Source: FEB-25 sp963822175 (lineage in GTDB: Bacteria > Chloroflexota > Anaerolineae > Anaerolineales > UBA4823). From it: DNA of 64,000 nt. Positions 20,020 through 28,925 of this stretch are shown piece by piece. Below the pieces are notes generated by a model that searched no databases, had not been told where the DNA came from, and worked only from the letters and a program-made list of their open reading frames with translations. Position numbers and translations under genes: made by a program. The DNA is taken from positions 372,001 through 436,000 of the forward strand of contig CAWGGJ010000007.1 in assembly GCA_963822175.1 (NCBI GenBank), given 5' to 3'. Numbering within the stretch: the stretch's first letter is position 1; every line of letters starts with the position of its first letter.

Positions 20020-20146
20020 TGTCTTTCCCATAAGTTAGGAAATAATAACACGACTTAAACAAAATAATTATCGGGGTATGCACCTCGATATTTCAAGCCA
20101 TATATTTCCTTCTGCTCTTTGTGCTCTAAGTGGTCTTTATTCCTTT

Positions 20147-21151
20147 TTAAATTTTCAATACAGCGGCTCCGTCCAACTTGCCGCTGCGCAGGTCATCCAA
20201 TGCCCGGTTGGCATCCTCCAGTTTATATGGAGTGACCGTAGTTTTCACTGGCACCTTGGGGGCAATTTCCAGGAATTCATCTCCATCCTGGCGGGTGAGA
20301 TTGGCAACACTCTTTATTGTACGTTCCTCCCACAGCAGTTGGTAGGGAAAGGAGGGGATATCCGTCATATGGATCCCACCGCTCACCACCACACCTCCCT
20401 TGGCAACCGCCTTGAGGGCGGTCACCATCAATGCACCCACGGGTGCCAGCACCAGGGCTGCATCCAGCTCCTCGGGTGGTGTTTCATCTGAGCCGCCTGC
20501 CCAATACACACCCAACCGGCGGGCAAAATCCTGCGTGGTTACATCGCCTGGCTTGGTGAAGGCGAATACCTTCTTTCCCTGGTACGCAGCCACCTGGGCA
20601 ATGATGTGCCCGGCCGCCCCAAAGCCATAGATACCTAATCGCTCCACATGATCTCCAGCCAGCCGGTAGGTGCGATAACCGATCAACCCGGCGCACAGCA
20701 GCGGGGCTGCGTCGATATCATTGTAAGACCCAGGTAGAGAAAAACAGTAGCGCTGGTCGGCCACGGCATACTCCGCGTAACCCCCATCAAGGGTATAACC
20801 AGTGAACGCCGGGTGATCGCACAGGTTCTCCTGCCCGCGCAGGCAATAGCGGCAGGTGCCGTCGGTATAACCCAGCCAGGGTACCCCAATACGCTGCCCA
20901 GGTGCAAATCGATCCACACCCTCTCCCAGCTGGACCACCGTGCCAACGATTTGATGTCCCAGAATGAGCGGCAACCTGGGTTCGGTCAGGTCGCCATCCA
21001 TCACGTGCAGATCTGTGCGGCACACGCCACAGGTATGCACCTTTAATATTACCTGGTGCCTCCCTGGTTGTGGCACAGGGACTTCTGCCAGTTTCAACGG
21101 TTGGCGTTGGGCTTCAAGCAGCATGGCTCGCATATTTTTAGGGATATTCAT
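20147..21151 (-). CDS. Zinc-type alcohol dehydrogenase family protein
   Basis: A medium-chain dehydrogenase of 334 residues. Catalytic-zinc region: VHTCGVCRTDLHVMDGD and LILGHQIVGTVVQLGEGV. Structural-zinc loop: GTCRYCLRGQENLCDHP, where the first of the four usual Cys is replaced by Asp (TDGTC where TCGxC is expected). Nucleotide motif: LGIYGFGAAGHIIAQVA. I chose the ATG at 21151 because it overlaps the stop of the upstream glycosylase gene by ATGA. The family oxidises alcohols or reduces aldehydes with NAD(P); the exact substrate is not evident. It is the last gene of a run with a DinB-like protein and an Fpg-like glycosylase and ends before the terminator at 19995-20019. Confidence 0.9.
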   Translation of the reverse strand: MNIPKNMRAMLLEAQRQPLKLAEVPVPQPGRHQVILKVHTCGVCRTDLHVMDGDLTEPRLPLILGHQIVGTVVQLGEGVDRFAPGQRIGVPWLGYTDGTCRYCLRGQENLCDHPAFTGYTLDGGYAEYAVADQRYCFSLPGSYNDIDAAPLLCAGLIGYRTYRLAGDHVERLGIYGFGAAGHIIAQVAAYQGKKVFAFTKPGDVTTQDFARRLGVYWAGGSDETPPEELDAALVLAPVGALMVTALKAVAKGGVVVSGGIHMTDIPSFPYQLLWEERTIKSVANLTRQDGDEFLEIAPKVPVKTTVTPYKLEDANRALDDLRSGKLDGAAVLKI

Positions 21152-21981
21152 GGTTGCACCTGACAGGAAGGGCAAAGGTAGCAAGCTCCGCCGAGATAGG
21201 AGAGCTTCTGGATGAGTGTGCCGCAGTCAGGGCACGGCTTCCCAACAGACTGGTTACTCATCAAACGACGGTAACCGCCTGGATGGTCAAACAGGTTGCG
21301 TTCATCCTCTCGCCCACCTAGCTTGATCGCCTCAGCCAGGGTGCTTTGGATGGCAGTAAACAGCTTTTGCCGCTCATCCGCAGTCAGGGTGGGAATCTTA
21401 CGCGCAGGGTGAATCTTTGCCCTGAACAGGATATCTTGGAGGTAGCCATTGCCGATGCCATTGATATGCTGGCTCGTAACCATGAAGCCTTTTATCCCTT
21501 TTTTAGTTTTCTCGGGATATCCCTCGAGCAGCTGATCGAAACGATCCAGGGTGAATTCTTCTGAAAGCGGAGGAATGCCGGACATGGCATAGGGTTCCTG
21601 AGATAATTCATCCTTTTCTACCAATTTTACAAAACCCCACATCTGCAGGGTGTAGGTCATTTTTGAGTCATCAGTGAAATCCCAACGCAGGTGAACCTTA
21701 ACTGGCGGAGGTTGTTCTTGCGCATGGTATAGGATGCGCCCACCCAACTCGCCAAACCATAATAAGTGTTCTTCGCCCACAAAAAGAAATATCGAGCGTC
21801 CATAGCTGCTTGCCCCGGTGACTTGCATACCAGAGAGGATGGCATCATACTCCTCTGCGGGTTTGCTCAGCCAGAGGAACTTGTGCATGAGCACACCGCG
21901 ACTGAACCGTTGGATTGTTTTTCCGGTTAGTGTAGCCTGCATCTGTTGGGAAATCGTGACGGCTTCAGGCATCTCGAGCAT
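21148..21981 (-). CDS. Formamidopyrimidine-DNA glycosylase (Fpg/Nei) family protein
   Basis: The N-terminus carries MPEAVTISQQM, matching the catalytic Pro-Glu of Fpg/Nei. The helix-two-turn-helix is in QHINGIGNGYLQDILFRAKIHP, and a C-terminal zinc finger has CPDC and CPSC. Length (about 275) is normal. The start is a dilemma: an AAGGAG site sits 8 bases before the ATG at 21981, which would add Leu-Glu-Met in front of the catalytic Met-Pro; the ATG at 21972 would expose Pro as the N-terminal residue, which the chemistry needs. The family excises oxidised bases and nicks DNA. Middle motifs are divergent, so it belongs to an outlying subgroup. ATGA overlap with the downstream dehydrogenase. Confidence 0.85.
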   Translation of the reverse strand: MLEMPEAVTISQQMQATLTGKTIQRFSRGVLMHKFLWLSKPAEEYDAILSGMQVTGASSYGRSIFLFVGEEHLLWFGELGGRILYHAQEQPPPVKVHLRWDFTDDSKMTYTLQMWGFVKLVEKDELSQEPYAMSGIPPLSEEFTLDRFDQLLEGYPEKTKKGIKGFMVTSQHINGIGNGYLQDILFRAKIHPARKIPTLTADERQKLFTAIQSTLAEAIKLGGREDERNLFDHPGGYRRLMSNQSVGKPCPDCGTLIQKLSYLGGACYLCPSCQVQP

Positions 21982-21983
21982 GG

Positions 21984-22472
21984 TTATCTCTCCTTTTGAA
22001 TGGCTATGCAGTGCTCACGGTAATGCTCACAGGTATTTGCACGGATCAGCTGCACCAGGGTGATGTTATCATCGGGAAAGTCATACGAATAAGGTGCAGT
22101 GAGCTGGTCATCACTGATCGCCTGAAGGACGGTCATCACCCCGTGGTACAAATTACGGAACTCGATGACCGCTGAAGTTAATGACCGGTCCTTGTTTTCG
22201 GAATAAACCTGAGCATTGAAGCGATGCACATCATCCCATGAGGACATGGCCGGGTAAAGGGGAGGCTGCCCGGTGAGTACCATTCCCAGCCGGTCCAACA
22301 GGTACTTTTCCCATGCCGAAAGGTGACAAAGGATATCCTTGACCGACCAGTCACCTTCCATACCTGGAGCGACCTTTTCTTCTTCACTAAGCCCGGCGCA
22401 AACACGCTCGATATTTGCCCATTCCCGATCCAATTCGGCCAACAATTCGGATTTGCGTGTCTTTTCGCTCAT
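21984..22472 (-). CDS. DinB-superfamily (ClbS/DfsB-like) protein
   Basis: A 162-residue four-helix-bundle protein. It begins with ELLAELDREWANIERVCAGLSEEE and has WSVKDILCHLSAWEKYLLDRL, the first metal-type His region of DinB/DfsB proteins, and EHYREHCIAIQKE at the C-terminus. ClbS, a relative, is a cyclopropane hydrolase giving colibactin resistance; other relatives use bacillithiol or mycothiol. The specific reaction here is unknown. The start is the ATG at 22472, with GGAGG five bases upstream. It ends just before the Fpg-like gene, whose RBS it contains. A decayed partial copy of its 5' part lies at 24.3 kb. Confidence 0.82.
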   Translation of the reverse strand: MSEKTRKSELLAELDREWANIERVCAGLSEEEKVAPGMEGDWSVKDILCHLSAWEKYLLDRLGMVLTGQPPLYPAMSSWDDVHRFNAQVYSENKDRSLTSAVIEFRNLYHGVMTVLQAISDDQLTAPYSYDFPDDNITLVQLIRANTCEHYREHCIAIQKER

Positions 22473-22523
22473 AATTTCCTCCAATTCTCATCCCACGTCA
22501 CGATCATTTTAATCCTGTAAATT

Positions 22524-24182
22524 TTAACGCACAATCGTCGAGCCTGCGGAACCATCCGATCGGGAAGAAACAACCTGGCCATCCTTTTCCAGGGTGCCCT
22601 GGTACGGTAATTCTCCCGCATGTGCAATCCAGGCGCTCAGCACCAGGGGTAAGGGATTCTCAGCTGCCAACCATTCACCGTTATATTTACGCGCCAGGTG
22701 CACATGCGTGCCGGTAGCCGTTCCGCCCTGGCAGGAGGGATGCCCTAGCGGCGAATCGGTCTCCACCCAGGTGCCTGCAGCGACCCTATTTTCGTCTGCA
22801 ATATGCATATACAAGATCACCCAGCCGGTCTGCTCCAGGCCATCTCCATCAAGGTCGATGGCAACCACACCCCGCCCGGAGCGCACCACAAGTCCTGCGG
22901 CGGAGGCAGTCACCCAGGCGCGTGAGACTGCACAGGCTGGTTCACCGGTGATGGGGGCGAAGTCCAGGGCACCTCTTGGCGTGCCAATCCCCCAGGTGAT
23001 GTGCGGACCAGAAGTCAATGCCCAGTTTTCGCCTGGCGCAAAAGGCAGCTCGAGAGCAGGCTGTTGCAAGCCAGACGGGAATAACGGCTCAACGCTGGCT
23101 GCAGCCGACCAGGGATCCCCAAACATCTGGCTATAAATCGCCAGGATCCCGTGCGGTGCATAAAGAGAATTCAGCCAATCCTGCTGTTTAAGGTAAAACT
23201 TTGAGCTAAGCGTCTGCAAGGCCACCGAGCCAGCGTTCAAAGTGGGGCATATACGTACGCGGGTGGAATTGGGGAAGGTTAAATCCGTCAGGGTCCCTTG
23301 CCGCCAGCCGTAATAACCCAAATTGAGCTGCTTGGCCACCAGCGAAAGCTCCAGGTATAGACCGTGGTAATTGGGGACATAAAAACCGATGGGATAATCC
23401 ACATGTACGGGATCAGCTGGCTGGTCGTACACCCAACCAGAACGAAATTCCAGGAAGGCCAGGAGCAATTGCGGGTTGACTGATGATTCCACCGCCACCC
23501 TTTGCACGATCTCCGCACCGCTCAACCATTCCCCATCGCTCAACTTTTCACGATAAGTGCTTAAATAGCCTCCGGCTCCGGTAATGTAGGAATCAATATT
23601 GAAGCCTGCCGATAGCGGAGAATAGATGATGGCACTGTCTGGTATCAAGGCGCTTGAGTAAGCTGGCTCACCAAGCAGGTTTGCGATGGTGAGCTGCTGC
23701 CCGGTGGGTAACAGGCCCATAGAAGGCTGGGGTGGGCTGATCTGGTCAGCGCTGACGCCAAACCGGGCAGCCAGGGCTGTAAGGGTATCTCCCGACTGAA
23801 TCGTATAAATAAAAGGGGGAAGGACTGTTCCCGGCTCGGTAGTGATCCAGGCTTCTGGAACAGACAGCCCAGGTGTGGCAGTGTGTAATCCTTCAAATGT
23901 TGAGTTTGGTATTGCAGGCTCAAGTGTTGCATCACCGGGAATTGGTAGAGCGGGTGAGGTGGTTAGGGGATTCTGATCGTCAGTGGGAAATGGCGGTTCT
24001 GGCGTAGTTGGCTTAGACTGCTCAGTAGGAAAATTCAAATTGGTCGATTGGCGTGCTGGCAGGTTACATGCCAGGGCAGGGATCAGGATCAGTGCCATGA
24101 AGCTGGACCAAACAATCAAGCGGCGGTGAGGTTTCTGAGACGATCTTGTTAATGACTTTTGCCGTGAAAATAATACTTTCAT
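22524..24182 (-). CDS. LysM-domain, M23-like cell-wall protein with a probable lipoprotein signal
   Basis: A 552-residue exported protein. Residues 20-40 form a signal (LIVWSSFMALILIPALAC) whose Cys could be lipidated, although the lipobox is imperfect. A Pro/Thr-rich linker follows, then a LysM domain (YTIQSGDTLTALAARFGVSADQI, about residues 126-150) that should bind peptidoglycan. The C-terminal domain is M23/LytM-like with LYMHIADENRVAAGTW and THVHLA, but the first zinc motif HxxxD reads PRGALDF, with Arg instead of His. It may therefore bind but not cut, as do activator-type LytM proteins. The middle (residues 200-360) is helical and unassigned. No operon partner is evident. Confidence 0.82.
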   Translation of the reverse strand: MKVLFSRQKSLTRSSQKPHRRLIVWSSFMALILIPALACNLPARQSTNLNFPTEQSKPTTPEPPFPTDDQNPLTTSPALPIPGDATLEPAIPNSTFEGLHTATPGLSVPEAWITTEPGTVLPPFIYTIQSGDTLTALAARFGVSADQISPPQPSMGLLPTGQQLTIANLLGEPAYSSALIPDSAIIYSPLSAGFNIDSYITGAGGYLSTYREKLSDGEWLSGAEIVQRVAVESSVNPQLLLAFLEFRSGWVYDQPADPVHVDYPIGFYVPNYHGLYLELSLVAKQLNLGYYGWRQGTLTDLTFPNSTRVRICPTLNAGSVALQTLSSKFYLKQQDWLNSLYAPHGILAIYSQMFGDPWSAAASVEPLFPSGLQQPALELPFAPGENWALTSGPHITWGIGTPRGALDFAPITGEPACAVSRAWVTASAAGLVVRSGRGVVAIDLDGDGLEQTGWVILYMHIADENRVAAGTWVETDSPLGHPSCQGGTATGTHVHLARKYNGEWLAAENPLPLVLSAWIAHAGELPYQGTLEKDGQVVSSRSDGSAGSTIVR

Positions 24183-24267
24183 ACATTAATTGACGTTCCA
24201 ACCTGATAATAGTTCCTCACAAGCGGGTACTTTTTACATGCCGATAGATAGCAATGGATATGCTTGA

Positions 24268-24292
24268 CCAGGCATTTCAAATCAATGCCTGG
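24268..24292. repeat. Perfect inverted repeat
   Basis: CCAGGCATT, 7-base spacer, AATGCCTGG: a perfect 9-bp stem with no T tract on either side. It borders the DinB-like remnant at 24277-24400. It could be an operator or chance; a role as a terminator is unlikely. Confidence 0.4.
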
Positions 24293-24400
24293 AGCAATCA
24301 TTACAGCTGTGCTAAGCCTGGCGCAAATACGTTAATTATTTACCCTATCCCGGTCCGATTCTGCCAATCGCTTGAGGCGTTGCGCCACAGAGCGCAGGTG
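24277..24400 (-). pseudogene. Decayed fragment of a DinB/ClbS-like gene
   Basis: On the plus strand, the segment from about 24284 to 24365 matches 22355-22440 (inside the DinB-like gene) base for base at roughly 75-80%, for example CTAAGCCTGGCGCAAATACG against CTAAGCCCGGCGCAAACACG. In the shared frame it reads RLAESDRDRVNN, stop, RICARLS, the counterpart of LLAELDREWANIERVCAGLS. The rest of the gene is gone. It fills most of the otherwise empty 300 bases between the lipoprotein gene and pepF. Confidence 0.65.
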
Positions 24401-24480
24401 CTGCTCAGTGCGCTGCACACAGCTTACCTGCACCTGGTAATAATCTGCCACCAGCCTGTGGATCAAGAATCAATCAAATC

Positions 24481-26289
24481 CTATGCCTGAAGCTTTTCCA
24501 GGCGGTCCACCAACCCTTTGAGAACCACAAATGCTTTATCAACCGGCTCAGTGGAGGTCAGGTCGACGCCTGCCATCTGCAGAGCGTCCAGCGGGTACAT
24601 TGAGCCGCCCAGCTTCAGGAAGTCCAGGTATTTCTGGGTGGATCCAGGTTTCCCGGACAGGATACCATCCACCAGGGCATTCGCCCCCGATATACCCGTG
24701 GCGTACTGGTAGACATAATAATTCATATACATATGACCGAATTGCGCCCAGGTAATACCAATACGGTCATGATCGAATTCCACCTCATCGCCATATCCTT
24801 CCTTGAACAGGTCAGCGGTCAGACCAATGAGAATATCCGCATTAATCGCTTGTCCCTTCTCTGCTCTGGTGTGCAGGTCCAGCTCGAAGCGTGCCAGGGT
24901 GGGCATGATAAAGAAGTAGCGGTGGTAGTTCGACATGGCTTCTTCGATCAGGCTGATCTGAAATTCAGGAGCAGATTGCATCTCAAACAGGTGGCGGCGA
25001 ACCATTGCCTGGTTGAAGTTGGAGGCTACTTCAGCCACGAAGAGCGAGTAGCGGCTGTAAATGAATGGCTGGTACATGCGGCTGTAATTGGAGTGCAGCG
25101 AGTGACCCAGCTCATGCGCCAGGGTGCTTAGGCTGAACACATCATCAGCATAGCTCATCATAATGAAGGGGCGTGTGCCCATCGATCCACTGGAAAAGGC
25201 TCCTTCGCGCTTGCCCTTGTTGCGAGCATAGTCCACCCAGCGCGCCTCCAGACAACCGTGGCGCAGGATGTTGACATACTCCTCGCCCAGGGGTGCCATG
25301 CCATCAACGATCCAATCCACCGCCTGGCGGAATGGAACGACCGGTTTCTCAGATGTGAGAGGCGCTTTAATGTCGAAAATGTGGAATGTTTCATAACCAA
25401 GCAGCTTTTTGCGCAGGCGCCAGTAGCGGTGCCATGTAGGCAGGTTTTTCTTAAAGACCTCGATCAGGTTGTGGAACACCTCGACCGGAATGTTATTGGG
25501 TGCCAGTGAAGCATGCAGGGCAGAAGGGTAACCTCGCGCCCGGGCATTGAATACATCCTGCCGGATGGTGGCAGTGAGCGTGGCCGCCATGGTACTCTTG
25601 AACTTGAGATATCCATCCGAATAGTTTTCCCAGGCAGTCCGGCGTACTTCCCGGTCGGGATGGGTGATCAGGGCGCCGATGCTAGCCTGGCCTACCTCCA
25701 GCTGGCTACCATCAGAAGCAATGGCAGGATCAAAGGTCAGCTCAGCATTATTCAGGGCGTTATAGATGCTGGTGGCAGCGAAAAATGGATCATTAACCAT
25801 CGCCAGCACCTCTTCCACATCCCCGGAACGTACATGTGCCTGTCGTTTCTCCAGCCTCTCCATGTAGTGTGCAAAGAAAGCCAGCCTGGGCTCGTCTTGC
25901 ATCCACTGGCGTAATCTGGGGAAACCAATTTGCATCAGCTCCGGGTCAAAGAAGGCGACCGCTGCGCCAAATTTTGCCATCAGGCTGCGCCCCTGGCCAT
26001 TACGGGCTGCCGCTGCCTGGTCAATTGTGTCCACTGCGTAAGCGTTGCTGGCATACACGTTGATCTTACCGATCAGCGTGCCTGCATCCTGATAGAGCTG
26101 GATGAATTCCAGTAATTTTTTCGGGCTTTCACCCAGGTGCCCCTGGTATGCCATCAGTCCAGGCAACATTCCAGCCAGCTGACTGCAGGCTGATTCCCAA
26201 TCAGCAGGAGTGGGGAAGATGGAGCCAAGGTCCCAGGTCTGCTCAATGGGAACCTCGCTGCGAGAAGGAAGGGCGGTTGTATTTGTCAT
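24481..26289 (-). CDS. pepF: Oligoendopeptidase F (M3 family)
   Basis: A 602-residue cytoplasmic zinc peptidase. The active site is HELGHSLHS (HExxH) followed by the third ligand in FVAEVASNFNQ. The N-terminal helical half (WDLGSIFPTPADWESACSQL) and the ending KYLDFLKLGGSMYPLDALQMAGVDL are typical of PepF. Length is normal for the family. The start ATG has AGGAG six bases upstream. PepF trims peptides of about 7 to 17 residues. The gene is divergent from the putative metallopeptidase at 26459. Confidence 0.95.
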   Translation of the reverse strand: MTNTTALPSRSEVPIEQTWDLGSIFPTPADWESACSQLAGMLPGLMAYQGHLGESPKKLLEFIQLYQDAGTLIGKINVYASNAYAVDTIDQAAAARNGQGRSLMAKFGAAVAFFDPELMQIGFPRLRQWMQDEPRLAFFAHYMERLEKRQAHVRSGDVEEVLAMVNDPFFAATSIYNALNNAELTFDPAIASDGSQLEVGQASIGALITHPDREVRRTAWENYSDGYLKFKSTMAATLTATIRQDVFNARARGYPSALHASLAPNNIPVEVFHNLIEVFKKNLPTWHRYWRLRKKLLGYETFHIFDIKAPLTSEKPVVPFRQAVDWIVDGMAPLGEEYVNILRHGCLEARWVDYARNKGKREGAFSSGSMGTRPFIMMSYADDVFSLSTLAHELGHSLHSNYSRMYQPFIYSRYSLFVAEVASNFNQAMVRRHLFEMQSAPEFQISLIEEAMSNYHRYFFIMPTLARFELDLHTRAEKGQAINADILIGLTADLFKEGYGDEVEFDHDRIGITWAQFGHMYMNYYVYQYATGISGANALVDGILSGKPGSTQKYLDFLKLGGSMYPLDALQMAGVDLTSTEPVDKAFVVLKGLVDRLEKLQA

Positions 26290-26458
26290 TTTGTACTCCT
26301 GGGACTAATTTGATATTTTTACCATCAGCAAGAGGCGAATGGACCCGGTGGAGAGCATTCCAGTGAGTAATTATAATCCCGGCAACTAACGTCAAGCAAA
26401 AATGAGCTGAATTTATAACCGAAGCATTCATCAGGTTGATCACTCATGCTTAACGAAA

Positions 26459-27166
26459 ATGGTAAAATCGAGTAGATTGAAAAACGAGATGAAAACAGTG
26501 AATGGGCAGCCAAGACGTATTGAAGATGCAATATATGATCTGCCCCTTGTATTGGACGCCCCTTTGGAACCACAAAGGAACAACCTGAAGAAAACGCTGG
26601 TGGCGGCACAGAAGCGGTTGAGAGATTTCGCCATAAAGTACGACTGGTATGCTCACGTCCAGAAACCTTTCGCTCACCAGGCTCACATTTACAACTCCAA
26701 AGTTAATTTTGACCATGACCTGCTAGAAATTAGCGGAATGGACACCACCATCGAGCTCCCCAAAACATATTGTGCAGCCCTCGAAAATAATATCCTTATG
26801 TGTGTTTCCCCTGAACTATACCGGGAAGTGTATCCGGAAGGCGATGAGGAAGATTCATTTCAAAAACTGATTACCCATGAGATGGCGCATAGGCTGCATA
26901 TCCGAATTCTGGATGGAGACGAAGAGGCGATGGGGCCGGTTTGGTTTTACGAGGGGTTTGCGCTCTACGCAGCTGATCAATTTGCACGAAGCATGCCTGA
27001 CCTTTCCGAGGATGAGATTTGGAAAGTTGTGAACGAAAAAGAAAGGGGCGACTACCGTAAATATGCGACCGTGTTCCGCCACTTTGCGAGCAAGGTGAGT
27101 ATTCATCAGTTGGTTGAAATGGCTGGTAAGCAAGATTTTGTAAATTGGATATGTCTTAAAGATTAA
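26459..27166 (+). CDS. Putative zinc metallopeptidase (gluzincin-like), unknown family
   Basis: About 235 residues. ITHEMAHRLHIRIL is an HExxH-type site (HEMAH) and is followed 25-30 residues later by PVWFYEGFALYAAD, where Glu is a good third ligand. The pattern resembles peptidase-MA-like proteins (M1/M48-related). No signal peptide is seen. The start is unclear: ATG at 26459 gives the longest frame, while ATG at 26489 (MKTVNGQPR) is also possible; neither has a strong RBS. The N-terminal 90 residues are helical and unassigned. The catalytic role is inferred from the motif only. Confidence 0.72.
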   Translation: MVKSSRLKNEMKTVNGQPRRIEDAIYDLPLVLDAPLEPQRNNLKKTLVAAQKRLRDFAIKYDWYAHVQKPFAHQAHIYNSKVNFDHDLLEISGMDTTIELPKTYCAALENNILMCVSPELYREVYPEGDEEDSFQKLITHEMAHRLHIRILDGDEEAMGPVWFYEGFALYAADQFARSMPDLSEDEIWKVVNEKERGDYRKYATVFRHFASKVSIHQLVEMAGKQDFVNWICLKD

Positions 27167-27240
27167 CCAATGAGTATTTCATCATACGGTGGCTTTCATC
27201 TCGATGTGAGAAGATTTTCAGGCAGATAAGGAATAAGATT

Positions 27241-28218
27241 ATGTATGCTCCCTTTGAGTGGTTATTGGAAGGTGAACCATGGATTGAATATCGAACCCGG
27301 CGTGATTTGCTTGGGCAATCTGAAGATGATCCTCAGGTGAGGGTGGCACGCCAGGCGATGCTGGCAAATTCCCAGGTGTTTTCCCTTGTTATTGAGCTTT
27401 CCGGCTGGCCTTGGACGGTCATATCGAGCCATAAGAGCGCCGGTCAGCCATTCCATAAACTCACCTTCATCGCCGACTTGGGTCTCACCACAAGTGATCC
27501 AGGGATGGACACCATCATCACTCGCATTCTCGAGCACCAGTCTGCTGAAGGCCCCTTCCAGCTGTCTAGCAATATCCCGGTTCACTACGGAGGAACAGGT
27601 GAGGATACATGGGCCTGGGCATTGTGTGATGCTCCACTCCTCGTGTACGCCCTGGCAAAATTCGGTTTACAGGATGATCCGAAAGTAACGACAGCCACTC
27701 AATATCTATTGGGCCTGGCACGAGCTAACGGCTGGCCTTGTGCCGTCTCAAAAGAGCTGGGTAAATTTCGTGGCCCTGGCCGTAAGGAAGACCCTTGCCC
27801 ATTTGCTACATTGGCCATGTTGAAAGCGTTATCAACCATGGATGAATTGCGCGACAGCCCTGAATGCCATACCGGTGCTGAAGCCCTGCTGACTTTATGG
27901 AGTGATAGCCTTACAAAGCATCCTTATATCTTTTACATGGGTACTGACTTCCGCAAACTCAAGGTGCCATTTGTCTGGTATGACCTGATGCATGTGCTGG
28001 ACGTGCTATCGCGGTTTCCCTGGCTCAGGAATGACCCACGCCTGATCGAAATGCTCTCGATATTGAAGAGCAAGGCCGATGAGGGAGGACGCTTCAGCCT
28101 GGAATCGGTCTGGACTGCCTGGAAGGACTGGGAATTTGGGCAGAAGAAGCAGCCATCCAGGTGGCTGACCCTGATGGCATGGCGCATCCTCGGGAGAGTA
28201 GGGATCACTTCGGTATGA
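27241..28218 (+). CDS. Predicted alpha-alpha toroid (prenyltransferase/squalene-cyclase-like repeat) protein
   Basis: A 325-residue protein. Paired helices with repeats such as MDTIITRILEHQSAEGPFQLSSN and LLGLARANGWPCAVS, followed by KEDPCPFATLAMLKALS, look like terpenoid-cyclase or prenyltransferase toroids. The DxDD motif of squalene cyclases is not seen. It may therefore be a non-enzymatic or different-substrate member. It starts with GEPWIEYRTRRDLL, a conserved-looking N-terminus. Predicted cytoplasmic. A short AGGAATAAGATT precedes the ATG. Its function is unknown. Confidence 0.7.
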   Translation: MYAPFEWLLEGEPWIEYRTRRDLLGQSEDDPQVRVARQAMLANSQVFSLVIELSGWPWTVISSHKSAGQPFHKLTFIADLGLTTSDPGMDTIITRILEHQSAEGPFQLSSNIPVHYGGTGEDTWAWALCDAPLLVYALAKFGLQDDPKVTTATQYLLGLARANGWPCAVSKELGKFRGPGRKEDPCPFATLAMLKALSTMDELRDSPECHTGAEALLTLWSDSLTKHPYIFYMGTDFRKLKVPFVWYDLMHVLDVLSRFPWLRNDPRLIEMLSILKSKADEGGRFSLESVWTAWKDWEFGQKKQPSRWLTLMAWRILGRVGITSV

Positions 28219-28358
28219 TCTGGCACAACTCAGATCAATGAGTTGCCATAATTCTCCATCTGGGAGTAATTCAAGGAATTAAGGTAGTTTTTGTGGTATT
28301 ATTTGCTCATCGGTATTGCAGGAATGATTAACTACATCCTTCCACAATGGAGGTAAAA

Positions 28359-28760
28359 ATGCGCATCAACTTAAGTAGTGTACTGATTGATGACCAGGAG
28401 AAAGCATTAAAGTTCTATACGGAAAAGCTTGGGTTTACGAAAATGGCGGATATACCCATGGGAGATTATCGCTGGATAACGGTTGTTTCGCCTGAAGGTC
28501 CTGTGGGGGTCGAGCTTGTGCTGGAGCCGATGGGATTCCCACCAGCGGTGGACTTTCAAAAAGCTCTTTTCATGGCAGGTATACCATACACAGCTTTTCT
28601 TACCGACGATATTGAAGCCGAGTTCAAGCAGCTCAAAGCCAAAGGGGTGATATTCAGGGGAGAACCACAGGAGATGGGTCCGATAAAATCCGTATTATTT
28701 GAGGATACCTGCGGAAATTTAATCAATCTTGTTCAACCGCTGATCAAACCTCCTGGATAA
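28359..28760 (+). CDS. VOC-family (glyoxalase/dioxygenase-fold) protein
   Basis: A 133-residue single-domain protein: INLSSVLIDDQEKALKFYTEKLGF is the standard first beta-alpha module, and FEDTCGNLINLVQP is the closing strand with the usual D-x-x-G-N. The family includes glyoxalase I, antibiotic-resistance proteins and dioxygenases, so the substrate cannot be named. The ATG at 28359 has GGAGG five bases upstream, better than the in-frame ATG 12 bases earlier. Confidence 0.88.
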   Translation: MRINLSSVLIDDQEKALKFYTEKLGFTKMADIPMGDYRWITVVSPEGPVGVELVLEPMGFPPAVDFQKALFMAGIPYTAFLTDDIEAEFKQLKAKGVIFRGEPQEMGPIKSVLFEDTCGNLINLVQPLIKPPG

Positions 28761-28925
28761 CCTGAGTGTGACCTATTTTTATAGATATCCAGGTCGTTAT
28801 CAAAAGAATGCCAGTAATTCACGATCATCCGACGCATGGGTAGAAACAATAGTATCTTATCCAGCTTAGGTTCACAATTATTGGTGGTAAAAATACAAGC
28901 TTCTGGGTACACAGGGAGATTTAAT

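Noticed and set aside
24297..24430. Short minus-strand gene encoding a small helical protein (MADYYQVQV..)
   Set aside because: No RBS, and the sequence is partly a decayed copy of the DinB-like gene.
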